From CAVSUB01 sp963816725 (lineage in GTDB: Bacteria; Acidobacteriota; Vicinamibacteria; Vicinamibacterales; 2-12-FULL-66-21): a DNA stretch of 64,000 nt. Of the stretch, positions 50,039 through 58,427 are shown in pieces. A program made the translations under genes and the position numbers. Within the stretch, counting starts at the first letter, position 1, and every line of letters begins with the position of its first letter. The stretch spans positions 372,001 through 436,000 of the forward strand of contig CAWFMC010000008.1 in NCBI GenBank assembly GCA_963816725.1. Direction: 5' to 3'. The notes under the pieces are model-generated. The model made no database searches, was not told where the DNA came from, and saw nothing but the letters and a program-made list of their open reading frames with translations.

Positions 50039-50547
50039 CCTTCGAGATCGAGCTCGGCGGACGCAGCCGGCAGGTGGCGATCGAGCCCGCCGGCGGGACC
50101 CGTTTCCGAGTCACGATTGACGATGTTGAGCATGTCGTCGACGCGGTGCGCGTCGGCCCGTTCGGATTGTCACTGCTCGTCGCTGGAGATGCCGGGCTCA
50201 GCCACTACGCCGAAGTGGTCCCTGGCCCAGCCGGCGAGAGCCTGGTGTGGCTGGACGGACAGGCCACCACCGCGATGGTCGACGGCCGCCGCGCCCGCCG
50301 CAATCGGGGTGACGCCGCGGTCCACGCCGAAGGTGCGCAGTCCATCGTCGCCCCCATGCCCGGGCGGGTGGTCAAGATTCTGGTCGCGCCGGGTGACGCG
50401 GTAACCGCCCGCCAGCCCGTCATCGTCGTCGAAGCTATGAAGATGGAAAACGAGCTGCGGTCGCCGAAGGCCGGACGGGTCAGGGAAATACCGGTCACGG
50501 AAGGCGCGTCGGTCGAGGGCGGCCGGGTGCTGGTCGTCGTCGAGTAG
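50035..50547 (+). CDS. Biotin carboxyl carrier protein of the acyl-CoA carboxylase
   Basis: 170 residues from the ATG at 50035, overlapping accC. An N-terminal beta-rich part (FEIELGGRSRQVAIEP) precedes a linker and the biotinyl domain at about 100-168, with VVEAMKMENELRSP (biotinyl Lys in AMKM) and AGRVREIPVTEGASV. The N-terminal part may contact the carboxylase. It completes the three-gene complex. Confidence 0.92.
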
Positions 50548-50559
50548 GTTCGATCCCTC

Positions 50560-53500
50560 ATGGCCGATCAGCGCGAGGACCCACCGGCGCCTCTCCCCGA
50601 CGAGCTCCCCGCCGGCGAGCCGTCGTCGGACGCCGCGGTCGAGCCCGAGCCCCGCCGTCAGCGCAGCCGTGTCCGGTCGGTCATCCATGGCATCCGGATT
50701 GTCATCGTCGTCGTGGTCGCGATCGTCGTCGCGGTGCTGCTGTCGGTGTTCACCGTCGACCTCGGGCCGTCGCTCCGCAAGCGGGCGGAGAGCGAAGGGA
50801 GCAAGTTCATCGAGCGGCCGATGCACATCGGGCGGCTGTCGGCGCGCCTGATGCCGGGCTCCTTCCTGATCGAGAACCTGGTCATCGAGGGGCTCACCCC
50901 GCAGGATCGCCCGTTCCTGACGGCGAAGACGATCACCGTCGAGGTGCCGTGGTGGACCATCTTCAGCAAGAAGCTGATCATCGAGTCGATCGCCATGACC
51001 GACTGGAACATGGTGATCGAGACTTACGCCAACGGGCGGCACAACTTCCCGAAGTTCACGCGGAAAACGCCGAGCAAGGGGCCGAGCCGGTTCACCACCA
51101 CGCTGCGGAGCGTCGTGGCGCTGCGCGGCGCCTTCACCTACGAGGATCACGCCACACCGTGGACGACCTCGGCGACCAATCTCAACGTCCAGGTCTACCG
51201 GCCGCCGGTCGCGACGAAGTACGTCGGCCGGGCGGGCTTCTCGAACGGCACGGTCAAGATCCAGTCCTACGAGTCGTTCCGCACCGACATGCAGTCACGG
51301 TTCTCGATCGACAACGGGATCGTGCACTTCGACGACATGGACCTGTCCGGCGACGGCTCGCGGTCGGCGGTGACCGGCGACGTGGATCTCGCGCACTGGC
51401 CCGAGCAGACCTACCACGTCACGTCGAAAATCGATTTCGCGACCCAGAAGGGCATCTTCTTCCACGGTCAGAACTTCACCGCTTCGGGGCAGGGCGACTT
51501 CACCGGCACGTTCCACCTGTTCAAGGGCGGCCGTGAGCTGAAAGGCACCTTTACCAGTCCGCTGGCCGGCGTGAACGCGTGGCGGTTTCCCAACCTGCGC
51601 GGCTCGGTCTTGTGGGTGCCGGACCGCATGGAGATCACCAACACGACTGCCGGCGTGTATGGCGGGACCGCGCGGTTCAACTACGTCATGGCGCCGTTCG
51701 GCAATCCGGCTGTGCCGACCAAGGCCACTTGGGACGTCGAGTACAAGAGTGTCGACCTGTCACGGCTGACGGATTTCCTCGAAACGAAGGGCCTGCGGCT
51801 GACAGGCAGCGCGTCGGGGCGCAACCGGCTGGAGTGGCCCCTCAGCAAGTGGGCCGAGAAACGCGGCGGCGGCGAGGTGACCGTTCAGGCGCCGCCCGGC
51901 GTGCGGACGATGACCCGCGAGCTCGACTCGAACATGATCGCGCGGGTTGCGGATCTGCCGGTCCCGGCGGGCCCCTTCAACTCGCATCTCTCGCTCGGCT
52001 ACCTGCCCGTCGCCGGGCACATCGTCTACGCGCTCGATCCGAAGTCGATCACGCTCGGCGACAGCTGGACCGCGACCGAGAGCACGTACGTGGAGTACCA
52101 CGGCCAGACCGCGTACGGCGAGGACTCGCGGATCCCGTTCCACGTCACGAGCCTGGACTGGCAGGAGAGCGATCGCGTACTCGCCGGGATCATGACGACG
52201 TTCGGCGCCCCGACCGGCGCGGTGCCGATCGACGGCAACGGCCAGTTCGACGGCACCATGCTGGCGTCGTTTTCCAAGCCGCGGATCGAAGGGAAGTTCA
52301 CCGGCGACCGCCTGCGCGCCTGGGACGTCGTCTGGGGGCACGCCGACGCTGACGTCGTGATCGAGAACAGTTACGCCCTCGTGGCCAACGCGGTCATGAC
52401 CGCGGGCGGATCGGAAATCCGCGCTGACGGCAAGTTCTCGCTCGGCTACCCGCGCAAGGACCAGGGCGAGGAGATCGACGCGCGGGTGCGGCTCAATCGG
52501 CGGCCCCTGGTCGACCTCCGGCACGCCTTCGAGCTGGACGACTATCGGATGGAAGGGCTGGTGTCCGGCGACTACCACGTCTACGGACCGTATGAGCGGC
52601 CGTACGGCTTCGGCAACCTCCTGATCGAGCAGGGCATCGCCTATGGCGAGCGCTTCGAGCGCGCGACGGCGTCGCTGCGCTTCGAAGGGAACGGCGTGCG
52701 GCTCGATTCGCTCGACATCCGGAAGGGCGGCGGCAGCGTGACCGGTGCCGCGTTCGTCGGGTGGGACGGCGACTACTCGTTCAATGCCGACGGAGAGCGG
52801 ATACCGGTTGAATCGCTGCAGATGGCCAACTTTCCGCAGGCGCCGCTGTCCGGGGTACTCCAGTTCGACGCGACCGGTGCGGGAACGTTCGACGAGCCGA
52901 GATACGACGTCAAGCTTCGCGCCGACGACCTGTTCGCGGGAGACGAGGGCATCGGCCAGTTGAACGGCCGGCTGTCCCTGCGCGGCGAGCTGCTGACGAT
53001 CGAGATGGAAGCCGCCTCGCCTCGTCTGGTCGTGTCAGGCTCGGGGCGCATCGCGCTGACGCCGGAGATGGACGCGGAGCTCACGGTCCGCTTCGCCGAC
53101 ACTTCGCTCGACCCGTACGTCCGCTTCTTCGAGCCGCGCCTCTCACCGTTCACGAACGCCGTCGCCGGCGGCACGATCCGCGTCGCCGGCGAGCTGGCCA
53201 ACGTCGATCACCTGGTCGTCGAGACGCACGTCGAGAGCCTCGATCTGAAGCTGTTCGACTATCGCCTCCACAACAAGGGACCGATCGACCTGTCGCTCGA
53301 TCAGCACGTCCTGAAGGTCGGCCAGCTGGCGCTGACGGGGGAGGGCACGGAGCTCCAGGTCGACGGGCAGATCGCCTTCGACAGCAACGAGATCTCGGTG
53401 GCGGCCGCGGGCGACGCCAACCTCGGCATCCTGCAGGGTTTTTATCGGGACCTGCGCAGCCGCGGCACGGCGGCGATCAAGGCGCAGATCAGCGGGCCGC

Positions 53501-54726
53501 TCGACAAGCCGGTGTTTTCGGGCAGCGCAGACATCACCGACGGGCGCATCCGCGTGCCGTCGATGCCCAACTCGATCGAGGCCATCAACGGGAGCATCTC
53601 GTTCGACGGCGCCGGCGTCCGGCTGAACGACGTGGCGGCGCGGCTCGGTGAAGGGGACGTGCGGTTCGGCGGGCGGATTGGAATCAGCGGCTTCAGCCTC
53701 AGCGATCTCAACCTGACCGCGACCGGCGAACGGATGCGGATCCGCTACCCCGAAGGGTTCGTGTCCACGATCGACGCCAGCCTCGCGCTGACAGGAACCG
53801 TCGCGGCGCCGCTGCTCAGCGGCAACGTACTGATCCGCGACGCCCTGTCATCCCGCCGAATTGAAGCGACCCCGGATTTGTTCAACCTCACCGGCGGGAG
53901 CAGTAGCGCCCCGGTGCTGCCGACCGGACCGGCCGCGCCGTCGGCGTTTCCGCTGCGTCTCGATATCGACATCGATGCCCCCTCGACCCTCCGCATGGAG
54001 AACAACATCGCGAAGGTGGTCGCCACCGCCGACCTGAAGCTGCAGGGCACGTACGATCGACCGCAGCTCTTCGGCCATGTCGAGATCGATCGCGGCGACC
54101 TCGTGCTCGAGGGCAATCGATACATCCTCACGCGCGGCGGCATCGACTTCTTCAACGGTTCCCGCATCGAGCCGGTGTTCGACATTGAGGCGGAGACGCG
54201 GGTGCGGGTGCCGGATCAGACCTACAACATCACGCTCGGCGTTACCGGCACGACCAGCCGGTTTTCATACACGCTCAACTCGGATCCGCCGCTGCCGGAA
54301 GTGGACGTCGTGTCGCTCCTCCTGGGCCAGGGGACTGACCTGACCAACGCGGAGCTGCGCGCGCTGCGCCCCAACGCCGCCCAGCAGTCCGAGGAGGTCC
54401 TGCTGCGGCAGGCCTTCTCGCGGCTGCTGACGAATCCGATCTCCGCGCCGGTGAGCAGGCTGCTCGGAGAAACGCTGGGCATCGACACCGTGATCGCCCC
54501 GACGTTCGGCACGGAAAGCGACCCGCTCACCCCGTCGGCCCGGCTGATCCTCGGTCGGCGCCTCTCGAACCGCGCCTACCTCACCTTCGCGCGGGCGCTG
54601 GGCGGCACCCAGCGCGAGCAGATCATCATCCTGGAATACGATCAGAACGATCGGCTCGGGTGGGTCGTCACGCAGAACGGCGATCGCACGTTCGCACTCG
54701 ACTTCAGGGTCCGCCACAGGTTCTGA
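50560..54726 (+). CDS. TamB-like AsmA/DUF490 envelope protein
   Basis: 1388 residues. After a cytoplasmic Arg/Pro-rich 40 residues comes one membrane helix (IRIVIVVVVAIVVAVLLSV, about 45-65). A very long repetitive beta-type periplasmic domain follows, and the C-terminal DUF490 region (about 1000-1388) has NGSRIEPVFDIEAETRV and DVVSLLLGQG. It ends in a hydrophobic/aromatic beta-signal-like tail (RVRHRF). TamB-like proteins bridge inner and outer membrane, in lipid transport or autotransporter assembly. The stop overlaps the following Omp85 gene (TGATG), a TamA/TamB-style pair. Confidence 0.87.
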   Translation: MADQREDPPAPLPDELPAGEPSSDAAVEPEPRRQRSRVRSVIHGIRIVIVVVVAIVVAVLLSVFTVDLGPSLRKRAESEGSKFIERPMHIGRLSARLMPGSFLIENLVIEGLTPQDRPFLTAKTITVEVPWWTIFSKKLIIESIAMTDWNMVIETYANGRHNFPKFTRKTPSKGPSRFTTTLRSVVALRGAFTYEDHATPWTTSATNLNVQVYRPPVATKYVGRAGFSNGTVKIQSYESFRTDMQSRFSIDNGIVHFDDMDLSGDGSRSAVTGDVDLAHWPEQTYHVTSKIDFATQKGIFFHGQNFTASGQGDFTGTFHLFKGGRELKGTFTSPLAGVNAWRFPNLRGSVLWVPDRMEITNTTAGVYGGTARFNYVMAPFGNPAVPTKATWDVEYKSVDLSRLTDFLETKGLRLTGSASGRNRLEWPLSKWAEKRGGGEVTVQAPPGVRTMTRELDSNMIARVADLPVPAGPFNSHLSLGYLPVAGHIVYALDPKSITLGDSWTATESTYVEYHGQTAYGEDSRIPFHVTSLDWQESDRVLAGIMTTFGAPTGAVPIDGNGQFDGTMLASFSKPRIEGKFTGDRLRAWDVVWGHADADVVIENSYALVANAVMTAGGSEIRADGKFSLGYPRKDQGEEIDARVRLNRRPLVDLRHAFELDDYRMEGLVSGDYHVYGPYERPYGFGNLLIEQGIAYGERFERATASLRFEGNGVRLDSLDIRKGGGSVTGAAFVGWDGDYSFNADGERIPVESLQMANFPQAPLSGVLQFDATGAGTFDEPRYDVKLRADDLFAGDEGIGQLNGRLSLRGELLTIEMEAASPRLVVSGSGRIALTPEMDAELTVRFADTSLDPYVRFFEPRLSPFTNAVAGGTIRVAGELANVDHLVVETHVESLDLKLFDYRLHNKGPIDLSLDQHVLKVGQLALTGEGTELQVDGQIAFDSNEISVAAAGDANLGILQGFYRDLRSRGTAAIKAQISGPLDKPVFSGSADITDGRIRVPSMPNSIEAINGSISFDGAGVRLNDVAARLGEGDVRFGGRIGISGFSLSDLNLTATGERMRIRYPEGFVSTIDASLALTGTVAAPLLSGNVLIRDALSSRRIEATPDLFNLTGGSSSAPVLPTGPAAPSAFPLRLDIDIDAPSTLRMENNIAKVVATADLKLQGTYDRPQLFGHVEIDRGDLVLEGNRYILTRGGIDFFNGSRIEPVFDIEAETRVRVPDQTYNITLGVTGTTSRFSYTLNSDPPLPEVDVVSLLLGQGTDLTNAELRALRPNAAQQSEEVLLRQAFSRLLTNPISAPVSRLLGETLGIDTVIAPTFGTESDPLTPSARLILGRRLSNRAYLTFARALGGTQREQIIILEYDQNDRLGWVVTQNGDRTFALDFRVRHRF

Positions 54727-57689
54727 TGCGCCGGTTCCTTCTCGGTCTCCACCTTACTTTGCTCGCCGGCGCCGGCACCGCCACGGCGCAGCCGACGGTG
54801 CCGCCGGCCGTGGCCGCCGCCGCGTCGTACATCGGCAAGCCACTCGAGCAGGTGCGGGTGTTCATCGACGGTCAGGCGACGACGGAGAGCTCGATCCTCG
54901 ACCTGGTCGAGACACGGGTTGGGCAGCCGCTGTCGATGGCCGACGTCCGCGAATCGATCGGTCATCTCTATAGCCTTGGCCGGTTCCAGGACGTCCGGGT
55001 CGACGCGACCGCGACCGCGGCCGGCGGGGTCAGCGTGCGCTACGACCTGGTGCCGCTGCGCAGCGTCGAGCGGGTCGACTTCGTCGGTACCCTCGGTCTC
55101 GATCGCGGGCTGCTGCGCCGCACGATCGCCGATCGCTACGGGGCGCGGCCGCCGATCTCGCGCGCGGCCGAGGCCGCGCGCACGCTGACCGCCTTGTACG
55201 CCGAACACGGGTATCTCACCGCTACGGTGCGCGTCCTGCCGGCCAGCGCCATTGGCGAGGCCGGGACCGTGCTGACCTTCGAGGTCGAAGCCGGTCCGCA
55301 GGCGAAGATCGCCGACGTGACGCTCGAGGGGGATGTCCGGACCAGCAGACAGGCGTTCGAGCGGCAGTTGCAGATCGAACGAGGCTCGGCCTACGAGCCG
55401 CCGGTGCTCGAGCGGAAGCTGGACGAGTTCACGCAGAAGCTGCGCAAGCGCGGCTTCTACGAGGCCAGCAGCACCCACCGCGCGGTCGTCTCCGAGGACA
55501 AGACCTCCGTCCACCTGGTGATCACCGTCCGCTCCGGTCCGCCTGTCACCGTCAAGTACGAAGGCGATCCGCTGCCCGCCGAGCGGCTGAAGGAGCTGGT
55601 TCCGGTCGAGCGCGACAACTCCGTCGCCGAGGACCTGCTCGAGGATTCGGTCGCGGCCATCCGCACCTATCTGCGGCGGCAGGGATACTGGAAGGCGGAT
55701 GCGACATGGCGGCGCGAGGAGTCGGCCGACGCGCTGGCCATCGTGTTCCAGATCAAGAAGGGGTTGCGTTACTTCGTCGCGGAACCGGTTGCGCTGAGCG
55801 GCAACGAGCGGCTGAGCACTGGCGACCTGCGCGCAATGATCGCGCTCAAACCAGGCGACCTGTTCCTCGAGTCGGGCCTGTCGACGGCGACCGCGGCCAT
55901 CACCGAGCTTTATCGTCAGCGCGGCTTTGCCTCCGCGGTGGTCAAGTACGCCGTCGTCGAAACGGATCCGCGCAACGCGGATGAAGGCCTGATTCGCCCG
56001 TCGATCACGGTATCGGAGGGTCCCCGCACGGTGGTCGGTACGGTGCGGATTACCGGCAATGCGGCGATCTCGGAAGCGGAGCTGCAACCGCTCATCAAGC
56101 TGACCGAGGGCATGCCGTACTATGCGCCGCAAGTCAGCGCCGATCGCGACGCACTGATCCTCGACTACTTGAACAACGGCTTCTCCAGCGCCGATGTGGT
56201 CGTCACCCCGACCTTTGCGACCGATCGGACGCGCGTCGACCTGACCTACGCGGTGCAGGAAGGCCCGCAGACGATCGTCGACCACATCCTGATCGTCGGC
56301 AACAATCACACCGACGAGCGCGTCATCCTGCGCGAGATGAAGCTCAGGCCGGGTGCGCCGCTGGGCCGCGAGGATCGTGACGAGAGCCAGCGCGCCCTCA
56401 GCGCGCTCGGCCTGTTCCGGCGGGTGCGGATCACCGAGCTCAGTCACGGCAGCGGGGCGCGCCAGGACGTGCTGGTCACGGTGGATGAGGCGCCGATGAC
56501 GACGATTAGTTACGGCGGCGGCCTCGAGGCCAATCAGCAGTTGCGGGCGACCGGGCCCGAAGGGGACGCGCGCGAGCAACTCGAGTTCGCGCCTCGCGGC
56601 TTCTTCAACATCGGCCGGCGCAACGTCGGCGGGCGCAACCGCACCGTCGATCTCTACACCCGGATCAGCATCCGACCGCAGGACGCCACGAACGATTCGA
56701 CCGGCGACGGCTCGGGTCTGGGCTTCATCGAGTACCGGGTCGTCGGCACCATGCGGCAGCCACGTGCTCTCTTCTCCAGCGACGTGGTCATGACCGCGGC
56801 GACCGAACAGGGGGTGCGCACCAGCTTCAACTTCGCGCGCAAGGGCGTCAACGCCGACCTGCTGCGGCGGCTGACGCCGTCGATCCGGGTGTCCGGACGC
56901 TACTCCTTCAGCACGACCCGCACCTTCGACGAGCGGCTCGACGAGGAGGAACAGGCGACCATCGACCGCATCTTTCCGCAGGTCCGGTTGTCAACGCTCT
57001 CGGGCGCGCTGGCCCGCGATACGCGTGACAACGTGATCGATCCGCACAAAGGCGCGTTTCTGAGCGCCGAGGGCACGCTCGCGGCGCGCTCGCTGGGCGG
57101 GCAGGTCGGATTCCTCAAGACCTACCTGCAGGGATACTGGTTCCACCAGCTGCCGGGCCGGCGTCCGATCGTGTTCGCGACTCGTGGCGCGGTCGGACTC
57201 GCCGATGGGTTCCCGAGAGTCGTGAGCAAGTACGATGAGGCCGGCAACCTGGTCGGTGACGAGGCCTGCGCTGCTCAGCCCGGCGACACTTGCGTCATCG
57301 AGGACCTTCCGGCCAGCGAGCGCTTCTTCGCCGGTGGCGACACGACCATCCGCGGCTACGCGCTCGACACGGTCGGCACGCCTCCCACGATCAGCGAGAA
57401 CGGATTCCCGCTCGGCGGCAACGGCGTGTTGATCATGAACGCCGAGCTGCGTGTGCCGGTCTGGCGCGAGTTCGGCACGGCCTTCTTCGTCGACGGCGGC
57501 AACGTGTTCGACCGCGTGACCAACATGGATCTCGGCGACCTGCACGGCGCGATCGGGGTCGGCTTGCGGTACCGCTCGCCGGTCGGCCCGATTCGGATCG
57601 ACGTCGGCTTCAAGCTCGATCGGCGCGAGCTGGGCGGCAGCCTGGAGCCGCGCGCGGTCTGGCATCTGAGCATCGGCCAGGCCTTCTAG
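54726..57689 (+). CDS. Omp85-family outer membrane protein (BamA/TamA)
   Basis: 987 residues. A signal peptide (FLLGLHLTLLAGAGTATA, about 4-21) is followed by about five or more POTRA units (about 35-560; for example YIGKPLEQVRVFIDG, KFTQKLRKRGFYEA-like helices and VQEGPQTIVDHILIVGNNHT). The beta-barrel is at about 600-987, with FFAGGDTTIRGYALDTVG as the conserved (V/I)RG(F/Y) lid motif and a C-terminal Phe (LSIGQAF). BamA/TamA insert outer-membrane proteins. The direct neighbour is TamB-like, so a TamA role is plausible. Whether the cell also has a separate bamA cannot be judged here. Confidence 0.9.
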   Translation: MRRFLLGLHLTLLAGAGTATAQPTVPPAVAAAASYIGKPLEQVRVFIDGQATTESSILDLVETRVGQPLSMADVRESIGHLYSLGRFQDVRVDATATAAGGVSVRYDLVPLRSVERVDFVGTLGLDRGLLRRTIADRYGARPPISRAAEAARTLTALYAEHGYLTATVRVLPASAIGEAGTVLTFEVEAGPQAKIADVTLEGDVRTSRQAFERQLQIERGSAYEPPVLERKLDEFTQKLRKRGFYEASSTHRAVVSEDKTSVHLVITVRSGPPVTVKYEGDPLPAERLKELVPVERDNSVAEDLLEDSVAAIRTYLRRQGYWKADATWRREESADALAIVFQIKKGLRYFVAEPVALSGNERLSTGDLRAMIALKPGDLFLESGLSTATAAITELYRQRGFASAVVKYAVVETDPRNADEGLIRPSITVSEGPRTVVGTVRITGNAAISEAELQPLIKLTEGMPYYAPQVSADRDALILDYLNNGFSSADVVVTPTFATDRTRVDLTYAVQEGPQTIVDHILIVGNNHTDERVILREMKLRPGAPLGREDRDESQRALSALGLFRRVRITELSHGSGARQDVLVTVDEAPMTTISYGGGLEANQQLRATGPEGDAREQLEFAPRGFFNIGRRNVGGRNRTVDLYTRISIRPQDATNDSTGDGSGLGFIEYRVVGTMRQPRALFSSDVVMTAATEQGVRTSFNFARKGVNADLLRRLTPSIRVSGRYSFSTTRTFDERLDEEEQATIDRIFPQVRLSTLSGALARDTRDNVIDPHKGAFLSAEGTLAARSLGGQVGFLKTYLQGYWFHQLPGRRPIVFATRGAVGLADGFPRVVSKYDEAGNLVGDEACAAQPGDTCVIEDLPASERFFAGGDTTIRGYALDTVGTPPTISENGFPLGGNGVLIMNAELRVPVWREFGTAFFVDGGNVFDRVTNMDLGDLHGAIGVGLRYRSPVGPIRIDVGFKLDRRELGGSLEPRAVWHLSIGQAF

Positions 57690-57704
57690 GCGGACCGTCC
57701 AGAC

Positions 57705-58379
57705 ATGAGCCAGTCCAGAGACACGACAATGACCATGCGACGTTGGCGGCACGTCGCTGTGACGCTGTTCCTGCTTTCTATCACCGCGGCGGTGAGCTCG
57801 CGGGCGGACGTGATCGACCGGATCCTCGCCGTGGTCGGACGCGAGCTGATTACGCTGTCGGACGCGACGGCCGCGCTCAAGCTAGGGCTCGTCCCGGCGC
57901 CGGCGCCAGGCACCGATGCTGTCCGTACCACGCTCGACGCGCTCATCTCGCGCCAGCTCGAACTGGCCGAAGCGAATCGCTATCAGCCGCCGGAGCCGCC
58001 GGCCGCGGAGGTCGACGCGCGCCTCGAGGCGATCCGTACTCGCGCCGCCACGCCGGAGGCGTTCGCGACGACACTGGCGGAGGCGGGTCTGTCCGAGGAG
58101 CAGCTTCGCCTGCGGCTGCGGGACGACCTGCGGATTGAGGCGTTTCTCGCGCAGCGCTTCGGCTCGACGCGGCAGCCGTCGGACCAGGAGCTGCAGGACT
58201 ACTATCGCGTTCACCAGGCCGACTACACCACTCCTGCGGGCGTGCGGCCGTTCGCGGAGGTACACGACGCGATCCAGGCACAAGTGATCGCGCTCCAGCG
58301 TGCGGCGTTGATCAGCGACTGGCTCGAAGGGTTGCGCCGCAGGACCGAGATCGCCGACCTCTACGTCACCGCGCGGTAG
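57705..58379 (+). CDS. SurA-type periplasmic chaperone lacking a PPIase domain
   Basis: 224 residues (possible starts at 57705, 57729, 57735). The signal peptide is VAVTLFLLSITAAVSSRA. The mature part begins DVIDRILAVVGRELITLSD, the SurA N-terminal pattern, continues with DALISRQLELAEANRYQ and ends in helices (DDLRIEAFLAQRFG, QELQDYYRVHQADY). No parvulin domain follows. SurA_N-like proteins hold unfolded outer-membrane proteins. It is 15 bases after the Omp85 gene. Confidence 0.85.
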   Translation: MSQSRDTTMTMRRWRHVAVTLFLLSITAAVSSRADVIDRILAVVGRELITLSDATAALKLGLVPAPAPGTDAVRTTLDALISRQLELAEANRYQPPEPPAAEVDARLEAIRTRAATPEAFATTLAEAGLSEEQLRLRLRDDLRIEAFLAQRFGSTRQPSDQELQDYYRVHQADYTTPAGVRPFAEVHDAIQAQVIALQRAALISDWLEGLRRRTEIADLYVTAR

Positions 58380-58427
58380 TCCGCAGGACGCGTGCTGTCC
58401 GGCACGCGCGCATGGCCGCCCTGCCGG

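Noticed and set aside
54642..56579. 645-codon minus-strand open frame opposite the Omp85 gene
   Set aside because: Same reason: a shadow of a conserved coding gene.
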